Assembly (NCBI RefSeq): GCF_036010325.1
Contig: NZ_CP108549.1
Location: forward strand, 3,906,001-3,970,000
Direction of reading: 5' to 3'
Source: Streptomyces sp. NBC_01210
GTDB taxonomy: Bacteria; Actinomycetota; Actinomycetes; Streptomycetales; Streptomycetaceae
DNA length: 64,000 nucleotides
Shown: piece by piece, positions 25,692 through 33,165 of the stretch
How positions within the stretch are numbered: the stretch's first letter is position 1
Layout of the letters: the number at the start of each line of letters is the position of its first letter
The notes under the pieces: model-generated
Databases searched by the model: none
What the model was told of the DNA's origin: nothing
The model's input: the letters and a program-made list of their open reading frames with translations, nothing else
Program-made: the position numbers and the translations under genes

Positions 25692-26369
25692 TCACTTCCT
25701 CAAGGGCGCGCCTACGGCGCGCCGGGCGGCCCTGCCGCCCCCGCCGGGCTGCGGCCTGGCGGCCGGTCCCGCCGGGCGGCAACCGCCCGCACCGAGGCGA
25801 GACCCAGCGGCAGACGGAGCGGCCGACCCGCCGTCATCGCTGGGGCGTTGTGGCTGGGGGTCGACGGCCTCCGAGACTTTAGGCAGCCACCATGGGGCGA
25901 GCCTCGAAGAGCAGGGGGCCCATCGGACGGAAACGCGGGCATGCAGGTGCCTGCCCGATTCGCCGCGCCAGCGTAAGGCCCCCTGCTCTCTCGCCCCATG
26001 GCAGCTCCCGCCCAAAGTCTCTGCGGCCGGCGACGTGCCCACGTTCCCCATCGGACACCGCACGCCGACCGCCTCCCGCCTCAGCTCGCTTTGCCCAACC
26101 CGCGCGACCGCCTGCACCAGAGCAGCCACATCACGAGCCGCTGTTGCCGACAGCACAAGACGCACCGCACCGGACCCGTCGACTTTCGCCCTGGCTCTCC
26201 ATTCGAGTCCCGCCGTGTCGAACCCAGCCGCCGCCAACGCGGCCGCCAACTCCCCACCAGCGTCAGTCGCATCCCGCCAGCCCGCCACGTAGTCCACTCC
26301 ACGCACCCACACCACGTCGTCAGGGTCGAACGACTCGTTCTCGAAACCCGCGTCCTCTGGGTCGTGCAT
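25692..26369 (-). CDS. Hypothetical element protein; C-terminal half doubtful
   Basis: 225 aa by frame. The first 105 residues look like a real acidic protein (FDPDDVVWVRGVDYVAGWRD, then AAALAAAGFDTAGLEWRARA and LSATAARDVAALVQAV). Beyond that the sequence becomes Gly/Ala/Pro/Arg-rich and crosses both the structured element at 25,890-26,001 and the hairpins near 25,720, so the rest may not be coding; an upstream frameshift or a lost stop would explain it. Start taken at the second Met (26,369). No family recognised. Confidence 0.4.
   Translation of the reverse strand: MHDPEDAGFENESFDPDDVVWVRGVDYVAGWRDATDAGGELAAALAAAGFDTAGLEWRARAKVDGSGAVRLVLSATAARDVAALVQAVARVGQSELRREAVGVRCPMGNVGTSPAAETLGGSCHGAREQGALRWRGESGRHLHARVSVRWAPCSSRLAPWWLPKVSEAVDPQPQRPSDDGGSAAPSAAGSRLGAGGCRPAGPAARPQPGGGGRAARRAVGAPLRK
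25704..25748 (+). terminator. GC-rich hairpins after the GntR gene
   Basis: GGCGCGCC-TAC-GGCGCGCC followed at once by GGGCGGC-CCT-GCCGCCC gives two adjacent strong stem-loops 40 bp after the GntR stop. They probably end that transcript. The sequence stays highly structured up to about 25,800. Confidence 0.6.
25890..26001 (+). repeat. Structured element, copy A (long hairpin with inner stem)
   Basis: CCATGGGGCGAG (25,890-25,901) and AGAGCAGGGGGCC (25,908-25,920) pair perfectly with GGCCCCCTGCTCT (25,977-25,989) and CTCGCCCCATGG (25,990-26,001); only six bases on the left arm bulge. The 56-nt interior holds a second stem, CGGG/CCCG with CAGG/CCTG. The part from 25,907 to 25,990 resembles 57,958-58,036 on the minus strand in stem, inner hairpin and loop words (TCGGAC, GCGGGCA, CCTGCCCGA, AGCGTA). 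It could be an origin, a transfer site or a structured RNA. Confidence 0.75.
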
Positions 26370-26631
26370 CTGTCTCAAGTCCCTTCCCCGCGTGCTGGCT
26401 TGACTCCGACCATCAGGGGCTCATCGAGCACGGGCACGACGACGACCCCGGTACCATCGGCACCAGGGTCCTGATCACGGGATTCCTAGCCGGACCACCC
26501 CGATCGCTTCCAGGCTCAGGGGTGGTCCGGCGTTCAAATATGGGTGATATGTGCGACCCTGATCCGAAAACGGTCGCCATGTGTTGGTTCACGTACAGCT
26601 CGGCGCACAACCCGCCGATGGGAGCGGGAGG

Positions 26632-26724
26632 TTAGAGGCCCCGCGAATCACTGAGCACCGCCAACGGCACATAGACCACGATCCAGAAGACGACGATCGC
26701 GAAGACGAATAATCGCTGCCTCAT
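26632..26724 (-). CDS. 30-aa single-helix membrane peptide
   Basis: MRQRLFVFAIVVFWIVVYVP followed by LAVLSDSRGL: a two-Arg start, one membrane helix and a short polar end. Its ATG overlaps the stop of the DUF7848-type gene (ATGA), which supports translation by coupling. No known function. Confidence 0.55.
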   Translation of the reverse strand: MRQRLFVFAIVVFWIVVYVPLAVLSDSRGL

Positions 26725-26966
26725 CGGCGTACACCGCCGCTCTCGGCCCGCGTAGCTCGGAAAAACGACGTCGTCATGGCCCGGAATCCCGTATGGCCAA
26801 ACCGGCCCGCATGCCGCAGGGACCACACCTCGGGCTCATCCTTGCTGTCAGCCGCTCCCGATGACTCCCCGCACGTCGTGCACTCCGCCTCAAAGATCGG
26901 CCCACTCCCCGAGGTGTCAACCTGCAACACCCAGTCAGCGAACCGCCAGACCGACCGTCCTCCCAT
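26721..26966 (-). CDS. DUF7848-type small zinc-motif protein
   Basis: 81 aa. RFADWVLQVDTSGSGPIFEA, then ECTTCGESSGA, LRHAGRFGHTGFRAMTTSFF and RATRAES follow the pattern of a small Streptomyces family that I recall as DUF7848, common in integrative elements. ECTTC with later His residues suggests one metal site. Its ATG sits on the stop of the 75-aa gene (TGATG) and its stop on the start of the 30-aa peptide, forming a tightly coupled three-gene set. Confidence 0.7.
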   Translation of the reverse strand: MGGRSVWRFADWVLQVDTSGSGPIFEAECTTCGESSGAADSKDEPEVWSLRHAGRFGHTGFRAMTTSFFRATRAESGGVRR

Positions 26967-27193
26967 CAGCGCCGCCCCGCCTTTCGCTCATCAGGCACAG
27001 ACCGGTCACCGCGATCCACCATCAACACATCAGCCGCATGCACTCGCAGCGCAGGGCCGGACCTGAAGACCAACACGACCTGAGGACCGCCCGAGGCGTA
27101 CCGGTCCGATCGAACGGATTTGACCTCCCGCCACCGTCCATGGGCGCTGACCCAGTCCCCACGCTGTACCCGCAACGCCACCAGCCGAGCCAC
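26966..27193 (-). CDS. 75-aa SH3-like hypothetical protein
   Basis: GTG 27,193 with GGGAGGCGTA upstream. The sequence LRVQRGDWVSAHGRWREVKS and PQVVLVFRSGPALRVHAADV suggests a small beta-barrel, a recurrent small protein next to HATPase and DUF7848 genes in Streptomyces elements. The start overlaps the stop of the decayed HATPase fragment, so the gene was once part of that operon. Function unknown. Confidence 0.65.
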   Translation of the reverse strand: MARLVALRVQRGDWVSAHGRWREVKSVRSDRYASGGPQVVLVFRSGPALRVHAADVLMVDRGDRSVPDERKAGRR

Positions 27194-27330
27194 TACGCCT
27201 CCCCTCTGTCGGGAGCTGTCACGACGGCCCACACCGACTTGCCGACCCCGCCCCGCTCGCTTACGCCCCACTGATCTGCCAACGCAGCAACCAGACCCAG
27301 CCCTCGCCCGTCCTCCGAAGCACCGTCCCA
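27193..27330 (-). pseudogene. C-terminal remnant of a HATPase regulatory protein
   Basis: Only the final 40-45 residues remain: EDGRGLGLVAALADQWGVSE and GVGKSVWAVVTAP, i.e. the G2 box and end of an RsbW-like ATP-binding protein (compare SGRGLLLVEA ... KTVWAELDL at 15,829-16,392). The N and G1 boxes are absent; the sequence upstream is the 5' region of the rightward HTH gene. The domain was cut when the HTH/Nudix cargo arrived or by deletion. Confidence 0.7.
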
Positions 27331-27350
27331 ACATCCGGGGAGAGACTGCG

Positions 27351-28094
27351 ATGCAGAACGAGCGGCTACGCGCCGCAATGGCAGCCGGAGGGTGGACGTA
27401 CTCCACCCTTGCAGCGAAGGCGGAGGTAGACCCCAAGTCCGTCGAACGATGGGTCAATCTCGGCCGGACGCCGCGCCGAAGCACGGCCATGCTTGCGGCT
27501 GAGACGTTAGGAGAAGACGTGCACGCTCTATGGCCATCACTGCGCCAGGCTCGCTCTGCCCGAGCCGTCAGCCCAGAACTGGTGGCTCTTCACGAACAGC
27601 GCGCCAACGTACCTGTGTCCGCGTTCACGGACATGCTGGCGCAGGCAACCCAGCAAATCGACGTTTTGGTGTACGCCGCTGTCTTTCTGCACGAGGCGTA
27701 CCCGCGACTCAATGACCTTCTGCGGGAACGCGCCTCTGCGGGCTGCACGGTGCGTATCGCTGTCGGTGACGCCGAGAGCGAGAACGTCCGGCAGCGAGGC
27801 ATGGAAGAGAAATTCGGCCACGGTATCGAGTCCCGCTGTCGTCTCGCCCTCATGCACTACCGCCCCCTACTCCGAGTGCCAGGTATCGAGCTCCGGACCC
27901 ACTCCACGACCCTGTACAACTCCCTCTATCGCGCGGATGATCAGCTACTTGTCAATGCCCATGTGTGGGGAGTCAATGCATATGGGGCACCCGTATGGCA
28001 TCTCCGCCGCAACGGCGATGGCGGGATCTTCGACACGTACGCCGCTAGCTTCGATGCCGTCTGGTCGACAGCCCAACCCGTAGAGGAAGAGTGA
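27351..28094 (+). CDS. HTH regulator with DUF5919/PLD-like C-terminal domain
   Basis: 247 aa from ATG 27,351 (GGGGAGAG upstream). An XRE-like HTH lies at about 1-55: AMAAGGWTYSTLAAKAEVDP, then KSVERWVNLGRTPRR. The C-terminal domain (about 85-245) resembles DUF5919/phospholipase-D-like folds: QQIDVLVYAAVFLHEAYPRL, GCTVRIAVGDAESENV and NAHVWGVNAYGAPVWHL. An HKD catalytic motif is not visible, so it may be a sensor rather than a nuclease. The Nudix gene starts 3 bp after its stop; the pair is a recurrent Streptomyces arrangement. Confidence 0.8.
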   Translation: MQNERLRAAMAAGGWTYSTLAAKAEVDPKSVERWVNLGRTPRRSTAMLAAETLGEDVHALWPSLRQARSARAVSPELVALHEQRANVPVSAFTDMLAQATQQIDVLVYAAVFLHEAYPRLNDLLRERASAGCTVRIAVGDAESENVRQRGMEEKFGHGIESRCRLALMHYRPLLRVPGIELRTHSTTLYNSLYRADDQLLVNAHVWGVNAYGAPVWHLRRNGDGGIFDTYAASFDAVWSTAQPVEEE

Positions 28095-28097
28095 CCC

Positions 28098-28568
28098 ATG
28101 GCGCGGACCGAATACTTCGACGACCCCGACGCCCCCAAGCCGAACAGCTTGGTCGTGGCAGCGTCCGCGGTCGTAACCGACGAAGCGGGCCGCATCCTCC
28201 TCCAGCGACGCCGTGACAACGAACTCTGGGCACTGCCTGGCGGGGGCATGGACATGGCTGATTCACTGCCAGGCGCAGCCGTACGGGAGGTCAGGGAAGA
28301 GACGGGCCTCAATGTCGAGATCACGGGTCTTGTCGGCACGTACACGGACCCCCGCCACGTCATCGCCTACACAGACGGCGAAGTGCGCCGCCAATTCAAT
28401 GTCTGTTTCACAGCACGCGTTGTCAGCGGTCGACTCACTATCTCTGACGAGTCCACGGAACTACGGTTCGTGCTGCCGAACGAGCTGGACACGCTGCCCA
28501 TGCACCACACACAGCGGCTCCGGATCCGGCATTTCCTGGAGCATCGCGAGCGGCCGTACCTCGGCTAG
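28098..28568 (+). CDS. Nudix hydrolase of the integrative element
   Basis: 156 aa. The Nudix box reads GGMDMADSLPGAAVREVREE followed by TGL; the first Glu of the consensus (Gx5Ex7REUxEEXGU) is Asp here, while the metal-binding REVREE is intact. VVAASAVVTDEAGRILLQRR and RRDNELWALPGG precede it. In pSAM2 the Nudix-motif protein Pif blocks redundant transfer into cells that already carry the element; a Nudix gene inside this AICE-like element could do the same. It could also be plain cargo, since HTH-Nudix pairs occur elsewhere. Confidence 0.85.
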   Translation: MARTEYFDDPDAPKPNSLVVAASAVVTDEAGRILLQRRRDNELWALPGGGMDMADSLPGAAVREVREETGLNVEITGLVGTYTDPRHVIAYTDGEVRRQFNVCFTARVVSGRLTISDESTELRFVLPNELDTLPMHHTQRLRIRHFLEHRERPYLG

Positions 28569-28675
28569 CACCGTGTCGCCCACAGCCACTGGCCACTCCG
28601 GCTGACACTCGCCCGGACCTCTCACCATCCTTGCTCTGACCAGGCAGCTAATTACTGCTTCAGCAAGAGTTGACA

Positions 28676-28684
28676 TCGATCATC
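28676..28684. repeat. attR core of the integrative element
   Basis: TCGATCATC, matching TCAATCATC at attL. Left of it is element DNA (GCAAGAGTTGACA), right of it the EamA reading frame continues in phase (GTG GGC GCG). Confidence 0.8.
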
Positions 28685-28795
28685 GTGGGCGCGGCGATCG
28701 GAGCGCTCTTCTTCAAGGAACGGTTCGGTGCGCCGAGGATCGCGGCGGCGGGACTGATGGTGGTGGGCATCGGCCTGATGCTGCGGGCGGGCTGA
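28676..28795 (+). pseudogene. EamA/DMT transporter, 3' fragment
   Basis: Codes for SIIVGAAIGALFFKERFGAP, RIAAAGLMVVGIGLML and RAG, then TGA: the last helix of the transporter begun at 18,872. It has no start of its own. Its phase matches the 5' part exactly across the att core, so excision would restore the gene. Confidence 0.9.
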
Positions 28796-28810
28796 ACCGC
28801 AAGGGGTGCC

Positions 28811-29602
28811 GTGGGCGTCCCACCCGGCATGGGGACGATCACGCACCGAATACGTCAGCTGCTCCGCTTCGGCCTGTTGCAGGCCCGCTGCTGCGCCTTC
28901 GCCGTCGCGCTCGTCGGCGGCATCGCCGTCTCGGGTCTACTGCCCGCACTGCCCGTCGCGCGCTACGACCTCGTGCTGATCTACGGGATCCTGCTCGCGG
29001 TGGCGGCCAGGAAGCTCGGCTGGGACAGTGCACGCGACACGGCTGTGATCACAGGCTGCCATCTCATCGGGCTGCTCTTCGAACTGGTCAAGGTGCGGAT
29101 GGGGTCGTGGAGTTATCCGGAGGAGGCACTGACGAAGGTCGCGGGTGTGCCGCTGTACGGCGGCTTTCTCTACGCGGCCGTGGGCAGTTATGTCTGCCGC
29201 GCCTGGCACTTGTTCGGACTGCGCCTGGACGGCTACCGGCCGCGGATCATGGCGGTGCTCGCCGGTGCCGTCTATCTGAACTTCTTCAGCCATCACTGGC
29301 TGCCCGACCTCCGCTGGGCACTGGCCGCGACGCTGCTGTTGGCGACCGCCGGGACCTGGGTGCACTACCGGGTGGGGGCGCAGGAGCACCGTATGCCGCT
29401 CGCTCTGTCGTTCGTTCTCATCGGGTTCTTCCTCTGGGTCGCGGAGAACATCGCGACGTACGCGGGCGCCTGGACCTATCCGGACCAGCTGAGCGGCTGG
29501 CAGCCGGTGTCCGTGGCGAAGTTCGGGGCATGGGCGCTGCTGATCACCGTCACCTTCGTGCTGGCGGCGGGGCAGCGCCGCGCTGCACCCCGGTTGTCAT
29601 AG
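28811..29602 (+). CDS. DUF817 integral membrane protein
   Basis: 263 aa from GTG 28,811 (AAGGGG upstream; ATG 28,829 is an alternative). About eight membrane helices. Family-like motifs are FELVKVRMGSWSYPEEALTK, GVPLYGGFLYAAVGSYVCRA, LNFFSHHWLPDLRW and ENIATYAGAWTYPDQLSGWQ. DUF817 proteins have no defined activity; the conserved aromatic/acidic loops suggest a membrane enzyme or transporter. Only 15 bp separate it from the EamA 3' end, so it may have shared that transcript. Confidence 0.88.
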   Translation: MGVPPGMGTITHRIRQLLRFGLLQARCCAFAVALVGGIAVSGLLPALPVARYDLVLIYGILLAVAARKLGWDSARDTAVITGCHLIGLLFELVKVRMGSWSYPEEALTKVAGVPLYGGFLYAAVGSYVCRAWHLFGLRLDGYRPRIMAVLAGAVYLNFFSHHWLPDLRWALAATLLLATAGTWVHYRVGAQEHRMPLALSFVLIGFFLWVAENIATYAGAWTYPDQLSGWQPVSVAKFGAWALLITVTFVLAAGQRRAAPRLS

Positions 29603-29622
29603 GCGGGCAGTACGGTCCAGTC

Positions 29623-30057
29623 ATGGCAGCCAGAATCGATTTGACCCTCGACTGCACGGTCGCGCAGCTGCTCGCGGAGTTCTGGAAGCCGGCGCTGGGG
29701 TATGTGGACGAGCCCCCGCCCGCTCCGTTCAAGACCCGCGAGGAGTGGCTCGCGCAGTTCGACCTGCCGGAGGACGACTCCGAGGACGACGGGGCGTGGC
29801 TGTGCGATCCCGACGGCGTCGGCCCCCGGCTCTCCATCCTCAAGGTCCCCGAGCCGAAGACGGCGAAGAACCGGCTCCATATCGACATCCGGGTGCCGGG
29901 CCACGGCAGTCCCGATGAGCGGTGGGCCAGGATCCGGGCCGAGTCCGAACGGCTGGTGAAGGCGGGCGGGACGGTCCGGGAGGAGGTCGACGGACACCAC
30001 ATCATGATGGCCGATCCGGAGGGCAATGAGTTCTGCGTCGCCGCGGGCCGGGCCTAG
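29623..30057 (+). CDS. VOC/glyoxalase-like protein
   Basis: 144 aa from ATG 29,623. The N-terminal half has LDCTVAQLLAEFWKPALGYV, the C-terminal half KNRLHIDIRVPG and HHIMMADPEGNEFCVAAGRA, the two beta-alpha-beta-beta-beta units of the vicinal oxygen chelate fold. DPEGNEFC is the usual metal-ligand end of actinobacterial Glyoxalase_6 proteins. Substrate unknown. It follows DUF817 by 20 bp. Confidence 0.85.
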   Translation: MAARIDLTLDCTVAQLLAEFWKPALGYVDEPPPAPFKTREEWLAQFDLPEDDSEDDGAWLCDPDGVGPRLSILKVPEPKTAKNRLHIDIRVPGHGSPDERWARIRAESERLVKAGGTVREEVDGHHIMMADPEGNEFCVAAGRA

Positions 30058-30118
30058 GGATCCGGCCGAAGGACCCGCCGAGGGACCGCCGAAGGACCGG
30101 CTCGGGAGGGCCACCGGC

Positions 30119-30901
30119 TCATTCCCGCGCGATGATCTGCCCGAACGACGTGTTCACCGCGAGCAGTCCGCCGTCCACCCGCAGCGTCGTACCCGTGATC
30201 CAGGCCGCGTCGCGCGAGGCCAGGAACGCCACCGCCGCCGCGATGTCCTGCGGCTCTCCGACCCGTCCCAGCGGGTAGATGCGGCTCAGCGCGTCAAGGC
30301 TCGCCTCGCGGCCCGACCAGGAAGGCGTACGGACCGTGCCCGGGTTGACCTGATTGACGCGTACGCCGCGCGGGGCAGCGTCGCCGGCCAGGGTGCGGGT
30401 CAGTGAGGCGAGGCCCGCCTTGGCCGCGCTGTAGGCGTGGTTGCCGAAGTCCTGCTCGCTGTTGACGGAGCCGATGTTGACGATCGCGCCCCGGCCGCCC
30501 GCAGCGGCGAGATGGGGCAGTGCGGCGCGGGCGCACCGGAAGGCGCCGGTCAGGCTGGTGTCCAGGTCCCGGTGCCAGGACTCGTCCGACTGGTCCTCGA
30601 TGAGCGGAGTGTCGGGGCTGCACGAGAACGCGTTGTTGACCAGGACGTCGAGGGTGCCGAAGCGTTCGACGGCGTACGCGACGGCCGCCTCGACCGCCGT
30701 ACGGTCGCCCACGTCGCAGCTGAAGGAGTCGGCCCCGGGGATGGACCCGGCCGTCTTCGCGGCGTGTTCCGCGTCCACGTCGGTGACCAGGACGCGGGCG
30801 CCTTCGGAGGCGAGCCGACGGGCGGTCGCCTCACCGATACCGCGCGCCGCGCCCGTGATCAGTACGCCGTAACCCTCGAAACGTGTCATAGCGCTGCTCA
30901 T
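30119..30901 (-). CDS. SDR-family oxidoreductase
   Basis: 260 aa. Cofactor motif GAARGIGEATARRLA (TGxxxGxG class), Asp of VLVTDVDAE suggesting NAD(H) preference, NNA of VLVNNAFS, catalytic Ser in NIGSVNSEQD and YxxxK in HAYSAAKAG, then NPGTVRTPSW. GAAWITGTTLRVDGG-type end. A classical short-chain dehydrogenase with unknown substrate. The ATG at 30,901 overlaps the stop of the serine hydrolase gene (ATGA); the two are coupled. Confidence 0.9.
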   Translation of the reverse strand: MSSAMTRFEGYGVLITGAARGIGEATARRLASEGARVLVTDVDAEHAAKTAGSIPGADSFSCDVGDRTAVEAAVAYAVERFGTLDVLVNNAFSCSPDTPLIEDQSDESWHRDLDTSLTGAFRCARAALPHLAAAGGRGAIVNIGSVNSEQDFGNHAYSAAKAGLASLTRTLAGDAAPRGVRVNQVNPGTVRTPSWSGREASLDALSRIYPLGRVGEPQDIAAAVAFLASRDAAWITGTTLRVDGGLLAVNTSFGQIIARE

Positions 30902-32088
30902 AGCGCTGAACGTACCGCCCTGATCAGCGCCTGGGCCCGCGGATCGGCCGTAACTCCCTTGCGCATGCCGTTGGTTACGTAGCCGAGCGCGATGCCCGAC
31001 TCCGGGTCGGCGAAGCCGAGCGAGCCACCGCGCCCCGGGTGGCCGAAGGAGCTGGGGCCGAGCAGGGGGCAGGCCGGGCCGTGCAGCATGAAGCCGAGGC
31101 CGAAGCGGGTGGCCACGACCAGAACACGGTCCGGGCCGACGGACTCCTCGGTGCGGGCGAGGGTCACGGTGGCCGGGGCGAAGAGCCGTGGTCCGCCGTC
31201 GACCGCACCGATCGTCGCCGCGTAGAAGCGGGCGAGCGCGCGGGCGGTGGATATGCCGTTGGATGCGGGGAGTTCGGCGGCGCGGTACAGCGGGTCGTTC
31301 TCGTCCGGAAGCGGGTCGATCACTCCGAAGGCGCGGCGGCTGAGCGACTCAGGGTTGGCGTAGGCATCGGAGACCGCGCGCTTGGGGCGCAGTTTGAGGC
31401 CGCCGCCGTCCGCCGTGGGCGGCTCGTCGACGGCGCCGATCCGGCCGACCCGGTGGGCCTCCTCCTGCGGCAGCCCGATCCAGAAGTCCAGGCCGAGCGG
31501 GCGGGCGATCTCCTCGGCGACCCAGCGGCCGATGGTCCTGCCGGTGACCCGGCGCACCAGTTCGCCGAGCAGCCAGCTGTAGGTCTGCGCGTGGTAGCCG
31601 TGGTCCGTGCCGGGCTCCCAGGCGGGGCGCTGTGCGGCGAGCGCGGCCGGGCCGCTCGCGCCGTCCGCGGCCTCGGCCGGGGTGAGCGGGCGGTCGAGGA
31701 CGGGCAGCCCGGCGCGGTGCGAGAGGAGCTGGCGTACGACCACGCGCTCCTTGCCGGCCGCCTTGAACTCCGGCCAGTACGTGCCGACCGGGGCGTCCAG
31801 GTCGATCTGGCCGCGCTGGTGGAGCAGGAGCACCACGGCTGCCGCGACGCCCTTGGTGGCGGAACGGACGACCTGTGCGGTGTCCACGGCCCACGGCGCA
31901 TGACCGTCCACGTCGCGGCTGCCCGCCCACAGATCGACGACCTTGCGCCCGTCCCGGTAGACGGCGACGGCCGCGCCACGCTCGCCGCGCTGCTCGAAGT
32001 TGCGTATGAAGGCGTCGTGAACCGGCTCGAAGCCTTCTGCCACCGTGCCCCGGACGTCCACCGCGCCTGCTCTCCCGCTGCCGCTCAT
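30898..32088 (-). CDS. Beta-lactamase-fold serine hydrolase (EstB/class C-like)
   Basis: 396 aa from ATG 32,088 (the frame extends to 32,142). The catalytic tetrad SATK (SxxK) follows VVR; YSW within GYHAQTYSWLLGELVRRVTG holds the second catalytic Tyr; FGHPGRGGSLGFADP near the end replaces the KTG/HxG motif. No signal peptide, so it is probably a cytoplasmic esterase or amidase rather than a secreted beta-lactamase. Coupled to the SDR downstream; together they may process one small molecule. Confidence 0.88.
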   Translation of the reverse strand: MSGSGRAGAVDVRGTVAEGFEPVHDAFIRNFEQRGERGAAVAVYRDGRKVVDLWAGSRDVDGHAPWAVDTAQVVRSATKGVAAAVVLLLHQRGQIDLDAPVGTYWPEFKAAGKERVVVRQLLSHRAGLPVLDRPLTPAEAADGASGPAALAAQRPAWEPGTDHGYHAQTYSWLLGELVRRVTGRTIGRWVAEEIARPLGLDFWIGLPQEEAHRVGRIGAVDEPPTADGGGLKLRPKRAVSDAYANPESLSRRAFGVIDPLPDENDPLYRAAELPASNGISTARALARFYAATIGAVDGGPRLFAPATVTLARTEESVGPDRVLVVATRFGLGFMLHGPACPLLGPSSFGHPGRGGSLGFADPESGIALGYVTNGMRKGVTADPRAQALIRAVRSAL

Positions 32089-32175
32089 CCCCCCATGGTG
32101 CAGGGTGGTCCGGACCACTCGACTCGCGGGTCGGCTCAGCACGGACCGGTCGGCTCAAGCACGGATCGGGCAAGG

Positions 32176-32616
32176 TCAGCTCAGCATGATCGAGACGTCG
32201 ATGTTGCCGCGGGTCGCGTTGGAGTACGGGCAGACCTGGTGCGCCGCCGTCACCAGGTCTGCGGCGAGCTCCTGGTCGACCAGCGGCAGCGAGACATTGA
32301 GCGCGACTGCGAGCCCGTACCCCTGCGCCTCGTTGGGGCCGATCCCCACCTTCGCGGCGACCGTCGAGCCGGTCAGGTCCACGCCCGCCCTGCGGCCGAC
32401 CAGGACGAGTGCGTTGTGGAAACAGGAGCTGTAGCCGGCTGCGAAGAGCTGCTCCGGATTGGTGCCCTGACCGTCGCCGCCGAGCGCCCGCGGCATCGCG
32501 ACGCGCAGCTCGAGCTGCCCGTCATGGCTGGTCACATAGCCGTCGCGGCCGCCGTGCGCGGTGGCCTCCGCCACGTACATGATCTTTGTCGGCCGGGTGT
32601 CGGCGCGGTCGCTCAC
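32176..32616 (-). CDS. ohr: Organic hydroperoxide reductase Ohr (OsmC family)
   Basis: 146 aa from GTG 32,616. Two redox cysteines: LFAAGYSSCFHNAL (peroxidatic Cys) and AAHQVCPYSNATRGN (resolving Cys), the latter being the diagnostic Ohr end with VDVSIM-like NIDVSIML. It reduces organic peroxides in the cytoplasm with dihydrolipoamide-type reductants. Directly downstream of ohrR, with a palindromic operator in the 72-bp gap. Confidence 0.93.
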   Translation of the reverse strand: MSDRADTRPTKIMYVAEATAHGGRDGYVTSHDGQLELRVAMPRALGGDGQGTNPEQLFAAGYSSCFHNALVLVGRRAGVDLTGSTVAAKVGIGPNEAQGYGLAVALNVSLPLVDQELAADLVTAAHQVCPYSNATRGNIDVSIMLS

Positions 32617-32649
32617 TGTGCGTCCCCGAGTTGATGGCAAAGCGATAAG

Positions 32650-32667
32650 TACATTGCGCACAATGTA
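32650..32667. promoter_or_regulatory. OhrR operator
   Basis: TACATTG-CGCA-CAATGTA: 7-bp perfect inverted repeat between ohrR (ends 32,689) and ohr (starts 32,616). AT-rich palindromes of this type are bound by reduced OhrR, released on Cys oxidation by organic peroxide. Confidence 0.8.
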
Positions 32668-32688
32668 TCGAAGGGGATTGACGCGGTA

Positions 32689-33165
32689 TTACTCGGGGGT
32701 AGCCGAATCCGTCGCCACCGCGACCCGCCGTGTCAGCTCGTGCAGTTCACCGCGCAACCGCGCGATCTCCGACGCCTCGAGACCGGTGGCCGGCAGCAGC
32801 CGGGCCGGCACCCGCTCGGCGCGTGAACGCAGCGCCTCGCCCTGGTCGGTGAGCACCAGCCGTACCGAACGCTCGTCGGCGGCCGAGCGTTCACGCCGCA
32901 CCAGACCCGCCGCCTCCAGCCGCTTGAGCAGCGGCGAGAGAGTGCCGTAGTCGAGCCGCAGCGCGGCACCGAGCTCCTTGACCGGGATCTCCCCCCGCTC
33001 CCACAGCACCAGCATCGTCAGGTACTGCGGGTAGGTCAGGCCCAGTTCGTCGAGGAGCGGTCGGTAGACGGCCGTCACCGCGCGCTGGGCCGCGTACAGC
33101 GCGAAGCACAGCTGGTCGTCAAGGAGCAGCGATGCCGCCGCCGTTCTGCTCGTTTCCTCGTTCAC
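32689..33165 (-). CDS. ohrR: MarR-family peroxide sensor OhrR
   Basis: 158 aa from GTG 33,165. LLLDDQLCFALYAAQRAVTA carries the conserved reactive Cys of OhrR; LGLTYPQYLTMLVLWERGEI and LRLDYGTLSPLLKRLEAAGL (recognition helix) with DERSVRLVLTDQG (wing) complete the winged-helix MarR fold. It should repress ohr through the TACATTG operator. Its GTG overlaps the stop of cbiO by 4 bp, so it can also be translated from the Co/Ni transporter transcript, which is unusual. Confidence 0.92.
   Translation of the reverse strand: MNEETSRTAAASLLLDDQLCFALYAAQRAVTAVYRPLLDELGLTYPQYLTMLVLWERGEIPVKELGAALRLDYGTLSPLLKRLEAAGLVRRERSAADERSVRLVLTDQGEALRSRAERVPARLLPATGLEASEIARLRGELHELTRRVAVATDSATPE

Larger units (their letters stand above)
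19610..28684. mobile_element. 9.07-kb actinomycete integrative and conjugative element (AICE-like), serine-recombinase type
   Basis: Both ends are defined by the interrupted EamA gene. The module order is recombinase; then leftward KorSA-like-repressed genes for an SCO3933-type protein, TraB/FtsK translocase, SpdB-like protein, zinc-knuckle peptide, RepSA-like initiator and a 43-aa protein; then rightward GntR repressor; then leftward small coupled genes; then rightward HTH/DUF5919 and Nudix genes. The replication plus TraB plus Kor set defines AICEs such as pSAM2 and SLP1, but those use tyrosine integrases at tRNA genes; this one uses a large serine recombinase within a protein-coding gene. 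Transfer would move double-stranded DNA via the single TraB protein. Confidence 0.88.
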
